This document shows positions 55,887 through 64,000 of a DNA stretch of 64,000 nt, piece by piece. The position numbers were made by a program, and so were the translations under genes. Under the pieces are notes generated by a model, which worked only from the letters and a program-made list of their open reading frames with translations, ran no database searches and was not told the DNA's origin. Source of the stretch: Volvariella volvacea V23 (lineage: Eukaryota > Basidiomycota > Agaricomycetes > Agaricales > Pluteaceae); assembly GCA_000349905.1 (NCBI GenBank), contig KB722766.1:39310-103309 (forward strand), read 5' to 3'. Numbering within the stretch: position 1 is the stretch's first letter; every line of letters begins with the position of its first letter.

Positions 55887-57481
55887 TTACTCGACACTCT
55901 CAAACAAGGGAAACTCCAGCAACTCCTCCGCAGTAGGACGCTCAGCAGGGTTCAAAGCCAAACAGTTATAGATAAGCGCTATAGTGTCAGCCATGTCTTC
56001 CTCGCCAAGGAAATCGAGGTTCTTGAAGAACACATAAAGGCCGAGTTTTTTGGTGTCGTAGGGTGGTCGTTTCTTGAGTTGACCTAGGGGTGTATTATTC
56101 GATGTTAGTGCCGAGTAAAGACAGCGCGAGAGGAATAGATAAACGTACCTGTGGAGTCGAAATATTGTTCCGCCAACGGACTGGCGCTGAGCTGCTCGCT
56201 TGAGAAATCTCGACGCGTGTGGACCATCATTTGGTATAGCATGTGCTCCATCTCGTCCATGCCGAGGTCTTCGTTTGGGGTATAATAGAAGAGGCGTTTG
56301 TTGGTGATGAGCTCGTAAACCTGCGGCACGGAAAGTATCAGCATAGTGTGCGCACGAGGGTAGGGGTCGATGAACGTACCAGACAACCGAAACTCCAGAT
56401 GTCGACCTCCTTGCCCCATTTCGCGCCGAGGTATACCTCGGGCGCGCGTAAGCCGACTGGAGATATGACTGTGCTTATGAGATTCGAAAGTGACTCGGCT
56501 AAATTGAACAGTTGGTGACTAGCTCATTCGATGAGAGCTTATTCGCCACTTACTGCTTCCAAAATCGCCTACGAGGAACGTGTGCTTGGCTGATTCCTCC
56601 CACGATATAGGTGGAAGAGGCTGTGATATAGCAGCTTGGACGACGCACTGATACGAGTTTTCTGGAGGATGGAGTCGAGATGGATCCTCAGTGAGTATCC
56701 TATCGATGTCTTCAGTCGATAGCGCGGTGTCAAAGAACATGTTGTCCGGTTTCAGGTCTGTGTGTACAAACCCGCAACGATGAACATGCGCGATGCCTCG
56801 TAGAACGTGGAGTAGTATGCGTTTAGCCAATGGAAAGGGGACTGGCTGTTGCCAATGCCGGATGAGGGATCTGACGTCTCCGCCTAGCAGCGGCGTGACG
56901 AGGCATATATGTTCTTTTGCGGAACTGCGACCGGAGAGGACGAACTTGTCCAAGAGTCCTAAGCAGTGTGGGGATGGCGGAGATGTTAGACGATCAAGGG
57001 CGTGTGGTTCGAAGAGACGGCCTTCGTTCACGAGGTCCGTTATGTTGCCCGTCAATGCTTTGATAGAGACGTACGCGTCTTTCCTAGAAAAGGTACAAGG
57101 AAAGGTTATCAATGGAGCTATTGAGAGAGCAAACATGACTTACTTGAGATCCCGCGCCAACCAGACACTAGATCCACTTCCCCAACCTAGCTTGCGTTTA
57201 ATGACATAGCGACCTCCTGGGCCCAGGGCCTCTCCGAACAGAAGCTGAGGATAGCCGTATCCATCTTTTGCAGGAAGACCAAGCGGTTCTTCAATGAATG
57301 TGAACCGAAGTGGCTCGTTATTGGAACCCTCTGAGGCATGTTGACTAGGCTTCGTGACCTCAGGATCCTCGATACTGGAGTGTCCTCTGCGGCACCATGT
57401 ACGAGAAAACGAACGACGCGAGAGGTACGAACTGAGAGAACGAGGAAGACGATGTCGACGAGGCAGAGGTGCGGACGCCAT
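55887..57481 (-). CDS. SRPK-like serine/threonine kinase, intact copy
   Basis: Five or so exons from ATG 57481 to TAA 55887-55889, roughly 450-470 residues. A basic N-terminus (SYLSRRSFSRTW, possibly a transit or disordered segment) precedes FTFIEEPLGLPAKDGYG, the glycine loop KRKLGWGSGSSVWLARDLK, the ATP-binding Lys in YVSIKALTG, and the catalytic loop HTDLKPDN, whose HTD form is typical of SRPK. Then follow DFG (VGDFGSS), GLRAPEVYLGAKWGKEVDIWSFGCL and the end RPTAEELLEFPLFESVE. SR-protein kinases phosphorylate Arg/Ser-rich substrates, but the substrate of this fungal expansion is not known. Divergent from the Fic gene, with 190 bp between start codons. Paralogues: damaged gene at 9833-11486 and relics at 59.9-60.4 and 63.4-63.9 kb. 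Confidence 0.8.
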
Positions 57482-57671
57482 GGCCAGGGTCCAAGCCTTG
57501 CGAGTCCGGCCATCCCGGCCTGATAGCGCCCAGAGCCCTCTCGGCGCCGTCAGCTGCTGCGAGTCGTCGGGCCACCTCCAGTCCCTGCGCCCACCCAGAC
57601 GGGCACACGGTGCTGCTTAATCCGGGCCAATTAGCTTCACGTGACAGGACCTGCTTTGTCTCCGCCCCATC
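57482..57671. promoter_or_regulatory. Shared 190-bp divergent promoter (kinase / Fic)
   Basis: The only space between the two start codons. GC-rich, no TATA box seen. Co-regulation of the two genes is possible but not shown. Confidence 0.45.
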
Positions 57672-59307
57672 ATGCCACTCGGCGGTTTCGAGCTCGATAT
57701 CCTCACAGATATACCCGCCCCCGGCACCATCACGCCTGAGGACTATGAACGACTCCAAAATGTCCATCTGTTGAACGAACGCAGGCACGGCTCGAATGGT
57801 GTCGATCTGTCGCTGACGATCCCCGTGTACGAAGAAATGATCGAACGATACCCGCAGTGCCCGTTTTTCGTGGCGGAATTGGGGAACATGTTGGTCGTGT
57901 CGAACGTTGAGGCTCTTGCTGTTCGGTACTGGCGCAGAGTGAGCAGCCCCGTCTTTCTGTTCGGATTGACCCCTGACCATCTTTGTTCGGCTGGTGATAG
58001 GCGCAGGCAATTTTGAGAGAGATGAAGCTGTCTGATGACACTCTCAATGCCCTCGCGGCAGAGTACCACGCAGAGACCGAGAAGGAGGCCTTCGACATCT
58101 TGGCTCGCTCACAACAAAGTCAGATATCGACTGATCATTTCCATTTGTAGCACACTGATAGTCCGCCTCTGCACCCCTCAGGATTCTATCACCAACAGTG
58201 GAAACCAACGCGCCAACACACGTTCCCCAGAAACATACGAGAACTACCAATAGAGCACGACGAAGTCAGAGGGCGGTGGCGAGCGTTAGCCAATAATGGT
58301 GCGCAGTCAGCCAAGTATTTGCGGAGGTTTGCTATTGAGACGAATCACGTCGAAAGCGTTTTTCATTTGACGGACGAGGTGCGTACACGTTCACCCCACG
58401 CTCTTGGCTCAAAGCCGCATTCATTCATTGTGCAGTCGATACAAGATATCATACAGAACGGTGTCGAAGCTGGTGCAGTGCATACCCTACTAGACAGTGA
58501 AGAAACGGATCCTACAAGAATCAAGAATATCCTTAATGATACCCTCTCGGTGCGTCACCCTCTCCGTTCGCCATTATCCCTGCCAAGGCTGATACCCCCT
58601 TTCCGCGTATAGGCATACAAACTAATCCAACCCCTCGTCACGAACCCGCAGTTACTCAGGAAGGAATCAATATGCTCCATCCATTCACGCCTGATGAACA
58701 CCTGCCGATTCCCTTCAAATCACAGCAACTCGCATTACCGTCCGCCGGGCGAGACTCGGACGGTGACCTGCAAGACCGTTTACATCTCTGGCACTCTTCC
58801 AATTCAGTGCTGTCCATTCCCGGATGTTGATACCGAATTGGAGTATATATGCGAGGTATCCAAGGTATGTTTCGTATAGTGGGGATAGCGTGTTGCTTTT
58901 GTTAAGACGTCCACTTTAGAAGCGCCTCACGCTAGCAGAGAACCCATTCGCGGTTGCAAGCTGGGTTCATTTCATCCTGGCTCGTTGTCATCCTTTCGAG
59001 GTACGTCTGCCGATACCCTCCTATCGCATATGTCGACTATATGCGCACGATTTTCCAGGACGGAAACGGGCGTGTGACGAGGATGATCGCGTCTATCCCA
59101 TTGGTGATGCACGGCTATCCACCGATGTCGATTCCACTCGATTTACGCTCAGAGTATTACCATGGGATCAACAAGGTGAAATTCTCGACTTGCAATCGGT
59201 ATCGCTTTGGTGGCTGACCATTCTCGCAGGCGTATGAAGGTGATCACAGCTTCATGATAAAGTGTATCCTCGACGGCATGCAGCAGACACTGAACTCGGT
59301 GACGTGA
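57672..59307 (+). CDS. Fic-domain protein (AMPylase-type)
   Basis: Eight exons: 57672-57938, 58001-58118, 58182-58378, 58436-58549, 58613-58864, 58941-59000, 59059-59175 and 59230-59307. All join in frame to 400 residues. The Fic motif HPFEDGNGR (residues 333-341) is complete: catalytic His, acidic residue and Gly-Asn-Gly-Arg. It is split between exons 6 and 7, and exon 6 must use the acceptor ending GCAGAG for the frame to hold. Upstream, ETNHVES (181-187) is at the place of the autoinhibitory helix of class II Fic enzymes, (S/T)xxxE(G/N); Glu186 is kept but Ser replaces Gly/Asn. The N-terminal 130 residues are helical-looking without a signal peptide or membrane segment, unlike animal FICD. 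Such proteins transfer AMP from ATP to a hydroxyl of a target protein, or remove it. The target is unknown. Confidence 0.85.
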
Positions 59308-59920
59308 TTGCTTCATGGATTTGTGACCGACTGTACATTTTACCCACACCGCTGGTGGGCGGGTCTCTGATCAGGAGAGGTACTGCGATCATTGTTTCTT
59401 TGCTTTTGGACTCAACTTGGACTCGCAGGTCCACCCGAGTGGTGCTCGTGCTTTGTATTATTAGACTTGTGGCCCTTATTTGGTGCCCTTCAATGTATCC
59501 TTCAGTTTATGGACGAGATTACCCCAATTGAAAGGCGTGTGAGGCCATGTGTGAGTATTTCTTGAAGCCTTTTAGTTGGGTTGGGTTGGGTTCTGGGTGC
59601 TAGTCTCCTGCTTTCGGCTGCGGATCAAGTTTGCCGCGGACAAATCGATGGCGGTGAAACGAGTTGGGGTGTATTCTTGCACGCATCCCTCGTATGCAGT
59701 CACAAACTAGCAAGATCGGAGGGACGATGAGGGGGTTGGGATTGGGAAGCCGCTGTGCCAGTCGTTCGGAGTGAACGTTGACATGGTTTCTGTGTTGGCG
59801 GATGGGCGAAAGATCAGAGCGTAATCCAAGCTAGCGATGACTAATCCAACCTGGTGAGCAGCGATGAGTTAATAAATGGAAGATAAACGGTGAGATATTG
59901 GTCAGGCTCACCGACACCCT
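59308..59920. other. Intergenic
   Basis: Open stretches directly after the Fic stop (to about 59530) have no motif. No gene supported. Confidence 0.4.
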
Positions 59921-60445
59921 TTACTCTACCCCATCAAACCAAGGGTCTTGAAGTAACTCCTTGGCAGTGGGCTTGTTTCGAGTCTGATGGGCCTCCTGAT
60001 AAACCTTACTACTTCACGTGTGTCGTCCCGTCGCAGGAAATCACGATGAATAAGGAATCCTTCACGATTACGCTCGTGTCTGCCTGATTTGAGAGACGTC
60101 TTTAAATTACCTATCGGGGATGGAAACCCATCAGGAGGTGAAATTCATGGATACGACATGAGGGGCTTTGGAGGGGAATGAAACGTGTAGAACACGTCAA
60201 AGTATTTTGCACTTGCGGGACTCGCGTTGAGTTGTTTAGGACTGAACTTCCCGTTGGTGAAGATGATATTGCGTAAAGTGCATTCAGTCTCGGTTAACCA
60301 TAACTGTTCTGGCTGAGTGAGGGAGAATAAGGGATTCCAGCCGCAACTAATGGTGTAAGGCATCCCGAGCGGCTCCTCCTTGAACGTTGCAGCAGATATT
60401 TTATTCCCTTTAGATTCGGCTTCAATCCACTCAAAACTACGAGCC
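59921..60445 (-). pseudogene. SRPK-like kinase relic lacking the catalytic core
   Basis: On the minus strand the N-terminal motif (EWIEAESKGNK, FKEEPLGMPYTISCGW) runs, without the glycine loop, Lys, catalytic loop or DFG, into the C-terminal motif FSPKQLNASPASAKYFD (compare FSSEQLSASPLAEQYFD in the intact kinase). After frame changes it ends in RNKPTAKELLQDPWFDGVE and TAA at 59921-59923. The whole kinase core of some 250 residues is missing. Confidence 0.7.
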
Positions 60446-61324
60446 GGAGAAGTTCAATCCAAAACGGGAATCCTCTATGGTTTTACAGATGCAAAATGAG
60501 TAATAGGCGTGGGCGAAAACGAGTGAGAGGGACACGAGGGCAAGGACATTATTCAGGATGTGTGAACTTGGTGCTTGGCTGTAGTGCGTATCCAAAAAAC
60601 CTGCAAGGTGTAACGAGGATTGGCGCTCAGCTCGAAGCTGAAAGCAAACAATCCCATACAGAAAGTGGCACTCGGCCTTTGTGCAAGGCCACGACCACGC
60701 CGATGCTCCAGTGGGTTTTGTTGCAAATACTAGGTACTTGACCTTGTTTCTGTTATCACGGCGATGATCCCCGCATTCACCCCTATTAGGCCGATGCACT
60801 CACAAGAGCAGGCCCAATGCAGGGTCCATTACTGCGGCGACAAGGAGGAATGCCAGTCGGGACATACGTATTAGCATTTTGGAGTAATAAAATTGGGGCG
60901 CTTTGATGGCCGCGCAACGTGTAACTGGAGTCTTTCAACCGAGACGGGAAGGTAAGTGTGATCACCACGGTCCGACAGCTCTCAAAGGCCTTACTCACTA
61001 CCATTTGGGCTGAATCCCCCGTGATTTTGGCAGAAGAGTAATTGAAATTTACCCACATGACCTTAGCGGTAGCCCAGTATCAAGACCCGATCTCGAAGCC
61101 CGCACAGCATCGTGTCGACGCCCATCCTCGTGCCTGCCTCCCTTATTTCAGTCGTCGTCCACTGTAAACTAGGCAACCACGTTTCATTCGTCTGTCAAAT
61201 ATCCCTTTGCCAATCGATATAGCGCTCCGTGAACCTGTGTTGTATCCCGCGAAACGCGCAGCCAACCGGTTATGCCGCCTCTTTTGTTTATATCCCTCCT
61301 CTGGACTCGAAGTGAGCACCAACG
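60446..61324. other. Intergenic before the F-box gene
   Basis: No gene supported. Small ORFs lack motifs. Confidence 0.4.
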
Positions 61325-63010
61325 ATGTCCCCCAGACTGCGTCTATCTCTTTCCTCTTTACGTTCATCAAGTTCTACGCTACCATTAGCACCGTGTCCAT
61401 CACTGCTGACCACCAATGACCCCCCTACGACGCAAGAACAACGGGATTCTATACATGTAGCAATCGATCAAGCTATGGACATCCTAAGCGCTCTCGATAA
61501 TCGCAACCATACTTCCAGCTCGCTAAAGCACTCACCAAACCTACGAAAAAAATCCCTTTCCTTCATTCGATCCCATCAAAATGTCGTATCTTCCATTCGC
61601 CTCGTCCCATCAGAGATATGGTCCATTATCTTTTATCACTACGCCACATCTATGCATCCGGAGCATCGGCACATACATCCTCCGTTCGCTTTAGCACTTG
61701 TCTGCAGGCGATGGAGAGACATTATTTATGGGACGGCATCTTTTTGGCTCCGCCCTCCCCCCATTCGTTTATCCAAGCACAGACTACGAAATTCGAATGA
61801 CTGGTCCCATTTTGGGTCTTACGTAGATCGTGCAATCGGTCAGCCACTGGTTCTTGACATGAAATCAGGGCGCGATGAACGCCACAACATTCAACGGCTA
61901 GAGAAGCTCGCATATCTTGCTCATCGATGGGGCGACGTCACTGCAATGCTCACTTTTCAAACCCTTTATTCTAATTTGGGTCTTTTAAGTGGGAAACTGA
62001 TCAATTTATGCAGAATAGATCTGACGATCGCGGGTGCACCTATTCAACTCCCGGATGACCTCTTCTTTTCCTCCGCCAAGCTCACAGATGTGACACTTTG
62101 GACGAACTACGCGCATTATTGGCCCATCCTCCCACCCCAGGTGCTTCGTTTTCAGGCCACCTGCAACGATTACAAGAACTTCTATACGATGACTCAACAT
62201 GCTGCACCCTGTTTGGAGGAATGTGTGTTAGTGTGGTGTCGTTTATCTGTCGGTTCCGTTCACCTCCCAACCCCACTAACATTTCCCCGCCTGCGCCGTC
62301 TGACCCTACAAGGTTGTTCTCCTATGAATGAAGACGCTATAAACCACTTTATCTCCTCGACCACGCTTCCCAATCTTGAGCGCCTCACCGTGGATTCCGG
62401 TGCAGCTCCAGAATTGCTCGACTTGTTAGCGGGGTTACTCAAGCGGTCCACGATGGATGCCCAAAGAGGGCATTGTCTACGTACTCTCAATATGCGCAGT
62501 GTCCACGGGATCAATACGGAAGCTCGTTTTAAGGAGCTGTTCCTTCAAATACCCGGCCTTGTTGAACTGCATGTCGATTGGTTGGATTGGATAACTTGGA
62601 ACGCAATGACGTACTCTCAGCTCGAACCACCTCTACTCCCAAAGCTTGCCCGCTTGTTTTTATATGCATGCGGAGAGTGGCTAGCACCCCAGTTGACACA
62701 ATTTATTGAAGCCAGGAAGAAAGTACTAACCAATCTCGATGGGGAGGCTATGAGTTCCGGGTATGGAAACTTAGAGTATGTCGTTACTGTGTTTAAAACG
62801 GAGAAGGAGTGTCGGAAGTTATTAAAGAAGCTGGATTCGGCTATGGAGAAAAAGGGTGCGGACTCGATGATGTTGAGTTCACTGTCAAGTTCATTGTACA
62901 AGGCGTTCAAGTCGGCATGCGCCAATGTTGTGAGTACGGTTTCAGGCTCGTCTTCGACCTTTTGCGAATATTTGCAATCACTCCCGATAGAAGCTAGATG
63001 CCCTTATTAG
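61325..63010 (+). CDS. F-box protein
   Basis: Single exon, 561 residues. After a Ser-rich start and a helix ([20 protein letters not shown]) comes an F-box at about 91-140: [16 protein letters not shown], then [15 protein letters not shown] and ASFWLRPP, the layout usual for the large Agaricomycete F-box families. The rest has irregular leucine-rich strands ([61 protein letters not shown]), likely a substrate-binding LRR-like fold, and a C-terminal helix ([18 protein letters not shown]). F-box proteins bind Skp1 and choose substrates for SCF ubiquitin ligase. The target is unknown. It lies 49 bp upstream of a ubiquitin-like gene on the same strand. Confidence 0.85.
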   Translation: MSPRLRLSLSSLRSSSSTLPLAPCPSLLTTNDPPTTQEQRDSIHVAIDQAMDILSALDNRNHTSSSLKHSPNLRKKSLSFIRSHQNVVSSIRLVPSEIWSIIFYHYATSMHPEHRHIHPPFALALVCRRWRDIIYGTASFWLRPPPIRLSKHRLRNSNDWSHFGSYVDRAIGQPLVLDMKSGRDERHNIQRLEKLAYLAHRWGDVTAMLTFQTLYSNLGLLSGKLINLCRIDLTIAGAPIQLPDDLFFSSAKLTDVTLWTNYAHYWPILPPQVLRFQATCNDYKNFYTMTQHAAPCLEECVLVWCRLSVGSVHLPTPLTFPRLRRLTLQGCSPMNEDAINHFISSTTLPNLERLTVDSGAAPELLDLLAGLLKRSTMDAQRGHCLRTLNMRSVHGINTEARFKELFLQIPGLVELHVDWLDWITWNAMTYSQLEPPLLPKLARLFLYACGEWLAPQLTQFIEARKKVLTNLDGEAMSSGYGNLEYVVTVFKTEKECRKLLKKLDSAMEKKGADSMMLSSLSSSLYKAFKSACANVVSTVSGSSSTFCEYLQSLPIEARCPY

Positions 63011-63059
63011 GGCGCTTAACCTTCTGGAAAACTCGCGTGCATACGACATCCAGTTCATT

Positions 63060-63432
63060 ATGCGCGATAGCGGCAAGATGCATATCTTTGTCAGGAATTT
63101 GTCCGGAAAGACGATTCTCCTAGAAGTCGAACCCTCTGATGCCATCGGTAGTGTGAAAACAAAAATACAGGAGAGCGAGGGTATCCCATGGAACAGGCAG
63201 CGATTGATTTATGCAGGGAAGGAATTGGAAGGCCTTACTATGGATGGTTATCCTGGGACTGGTTGCCCGAGCTGCTGGATGGACAATTTACAGGAACAGA
63301 ACAGCGTCAAGACTCTTTCTGATTATAATGTTCAGGAAGATTCTATTCTTTCTCTCGGTGAGCCTATCTTTTTTGGGAACCCTTGAGCTTGGAATGATAT
63401 CATGTATAGTGATTCGTCTTCACGGTGGATGA
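63060..63432 (+). CDS. Diverged ubiquitin-like protein with internal insertion
   Basis: Exon 1 is 63060-63357 and exon 2 is 63410-63432; the 52-nt intron (donor GTGAGC, acceptor ATAG) restores the C-terminus SLVIRLHGG followed directly by the stop. The fold-defining stretch is clear: [40 protein letters not shown] and [12 protein letters not shown]. Between LE and TLSDYN are 27 extra residues ([20 protein letters not shown] and onward to VK), where ubiquitin has three. By ubiquitin numbering K11, K27, K29 and K48 remain; K6 is Arg, K33 is Ser, K63 is Glu. Patch residues L8, I44, V70 and R72 remain; R74 is His. A second in-frame ATG (63078) matches ubiquitin Met1; the extra MRDSGK may or may not be translated. 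Either a modifier made in mature form or a decaying gene. Confidence 0.75.
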
Positions 63433-63436
63433 AAGA

Positions 63437-63905
63437 TCAGAATCTAGGTGCGGGCATATTGGATGGTGTTAGCACCTGGTTGAATCTATAGCTATAGCCC
63501 GTAAATAAAGTGGTATTTCCGTGAGTTAACACTAGAGATACGTGCGCATATTCTACACCGTCAAAGCGTGGATCATTAGCCAAGCCTTGCGCAGTTGGTC
63601 TATCCCGCAGGTTGAACATCAAGCATATTTCCGCTCTGTGCTTGTACTTCAGATTCATTGCTGCCCCTGAGGGATCGAGGAACCATTTTCACGGGGCTGT
63701 ACTTTCCCGAAATTACCTGTTCAAATGCATTGATAGTTGTATATGCCCGGGCCAATGATCTTGTTTATAATTGAGGAAACAACGCACAATTTAAACCACT
63801 ATCTACAGTTCTAAGACTGCCCTATCAACTCCTCGAAATCAAAGTACGGGCACCAATAACTTCCTTTCGTAGACACTCCAAGAGGCTCTTCAAAATGTCT
63901 CCTAC
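63437..63905 (-). pseudogene. Second core-less SRPK-like kinase relic
   Basis: On the minus strand FEEPLGVSTKGSYWCPYFDF (63893-63830) is the N-terminal kinase motif. After about 170 bp of unalignable sequence comes KYKHRAEICLMFNLRDRPTA, then QGLANDPRFDGVE, the kinase C-terminal motif, ending 5 bp from the ubiquitin-like stop codon. The catalytic core is absent, as in the relic at 59.9-60.4 kb. Confidence 0.6.
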
Positions 63906-64000
63906 GCTATAGGAGGGGTGAAGTCAAGAGACCATTCGAAGGCGAGGTTGAATAGGGGCAGGAGGTTGAATTGGTTGATTTAGGAGGGACCAAAATGTCA

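Noticed and set aside
63211..63303. Insertion in the ubiquitin-like gene being an unspliced intron
   Set aside because: No donor and acceptor pair was found that removes it while keeping the frame into TLSDYN. The 81-nt insertion is in frame as it stands.

Overview
The window looks like nuclear DNA from a filamentous basidiomycete, most likely an Agaricomycete. Genes are split by many short introns (about 45-95 nt, GT...AG). Recognisable products include an SRPK-type kinase, an F-box protein, a Fic-domain protein, a secreted GH3 glycosidase, a Rid-family protein and a DUF6699-like protein. A multi-copy family of uncharacterised multi-pass membrane proteins dominates. I see no tRNA, rRNA or CRISPR array. 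One 100-N assembly gap (20902-21001) falls inside a GH3 intron.

Layout. 0.9-4.5 kb: two tandem copies of the membrane-protein family (MPF); the first has an in-frame stop. 4.5-9.8 kb: AT-rich, gene-poor DNA with gene relics and a possible retroelement remnant. 9.8-11.5 kb: a damaged SRPK-like kinase. 14.1-15.6 kb: MPF copy. 19.0-21.8 kb: GH3 beta-glucosidase-like gene. 23.0-24.5, 26.8-28.3, 29.0-29.6 (fragment) and 30.8-32.2 kb: further MPF copies. In total there are five apparently intact MPF genes and three damaged ones.

30.8-53.9 kb: a large diverged inverted duplication. The left arm (about 30.76-38.98 kb) and right arm (about 45.33-53.90 kb) carry the same gene order in mirror image: MPF gene, degenerate multi-exon genes, a conserved hairpin block, a 121-codon ORF, a Rid-family gene and a DUF6699-like gene. 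The spacer of about 6.3 kb holds a small secreted cysteine-containing protein and a Pro/Ser-rich protein. The two arms have decayed in a complementary way, with a different copy broken for different genes.

55.9-63.9 kb: a second, apparently intact SRPK-like kinase divergent from a Fic-domain (AMPylase-type) gene, then a kinase relic, an F-box protein, an odd ubiquitin-like gene ending in Gly-Gly, and another kinase relic. Ubiquitin, F-box, kinase and Fic genes are all signalling or protein-modification genes, but nothing here shows that they act together.

No obviously new defence or biosynthetic system stands out. The most unusual elements are the MPF array with its shared duplicated CCAAT-type promoter, the inverted duplication with asymmetric decay, the ubiquitin-like gene with a 27-residue insertion, and two kinase relics in which N- and C-terminal motifs remain without the catalytic core.
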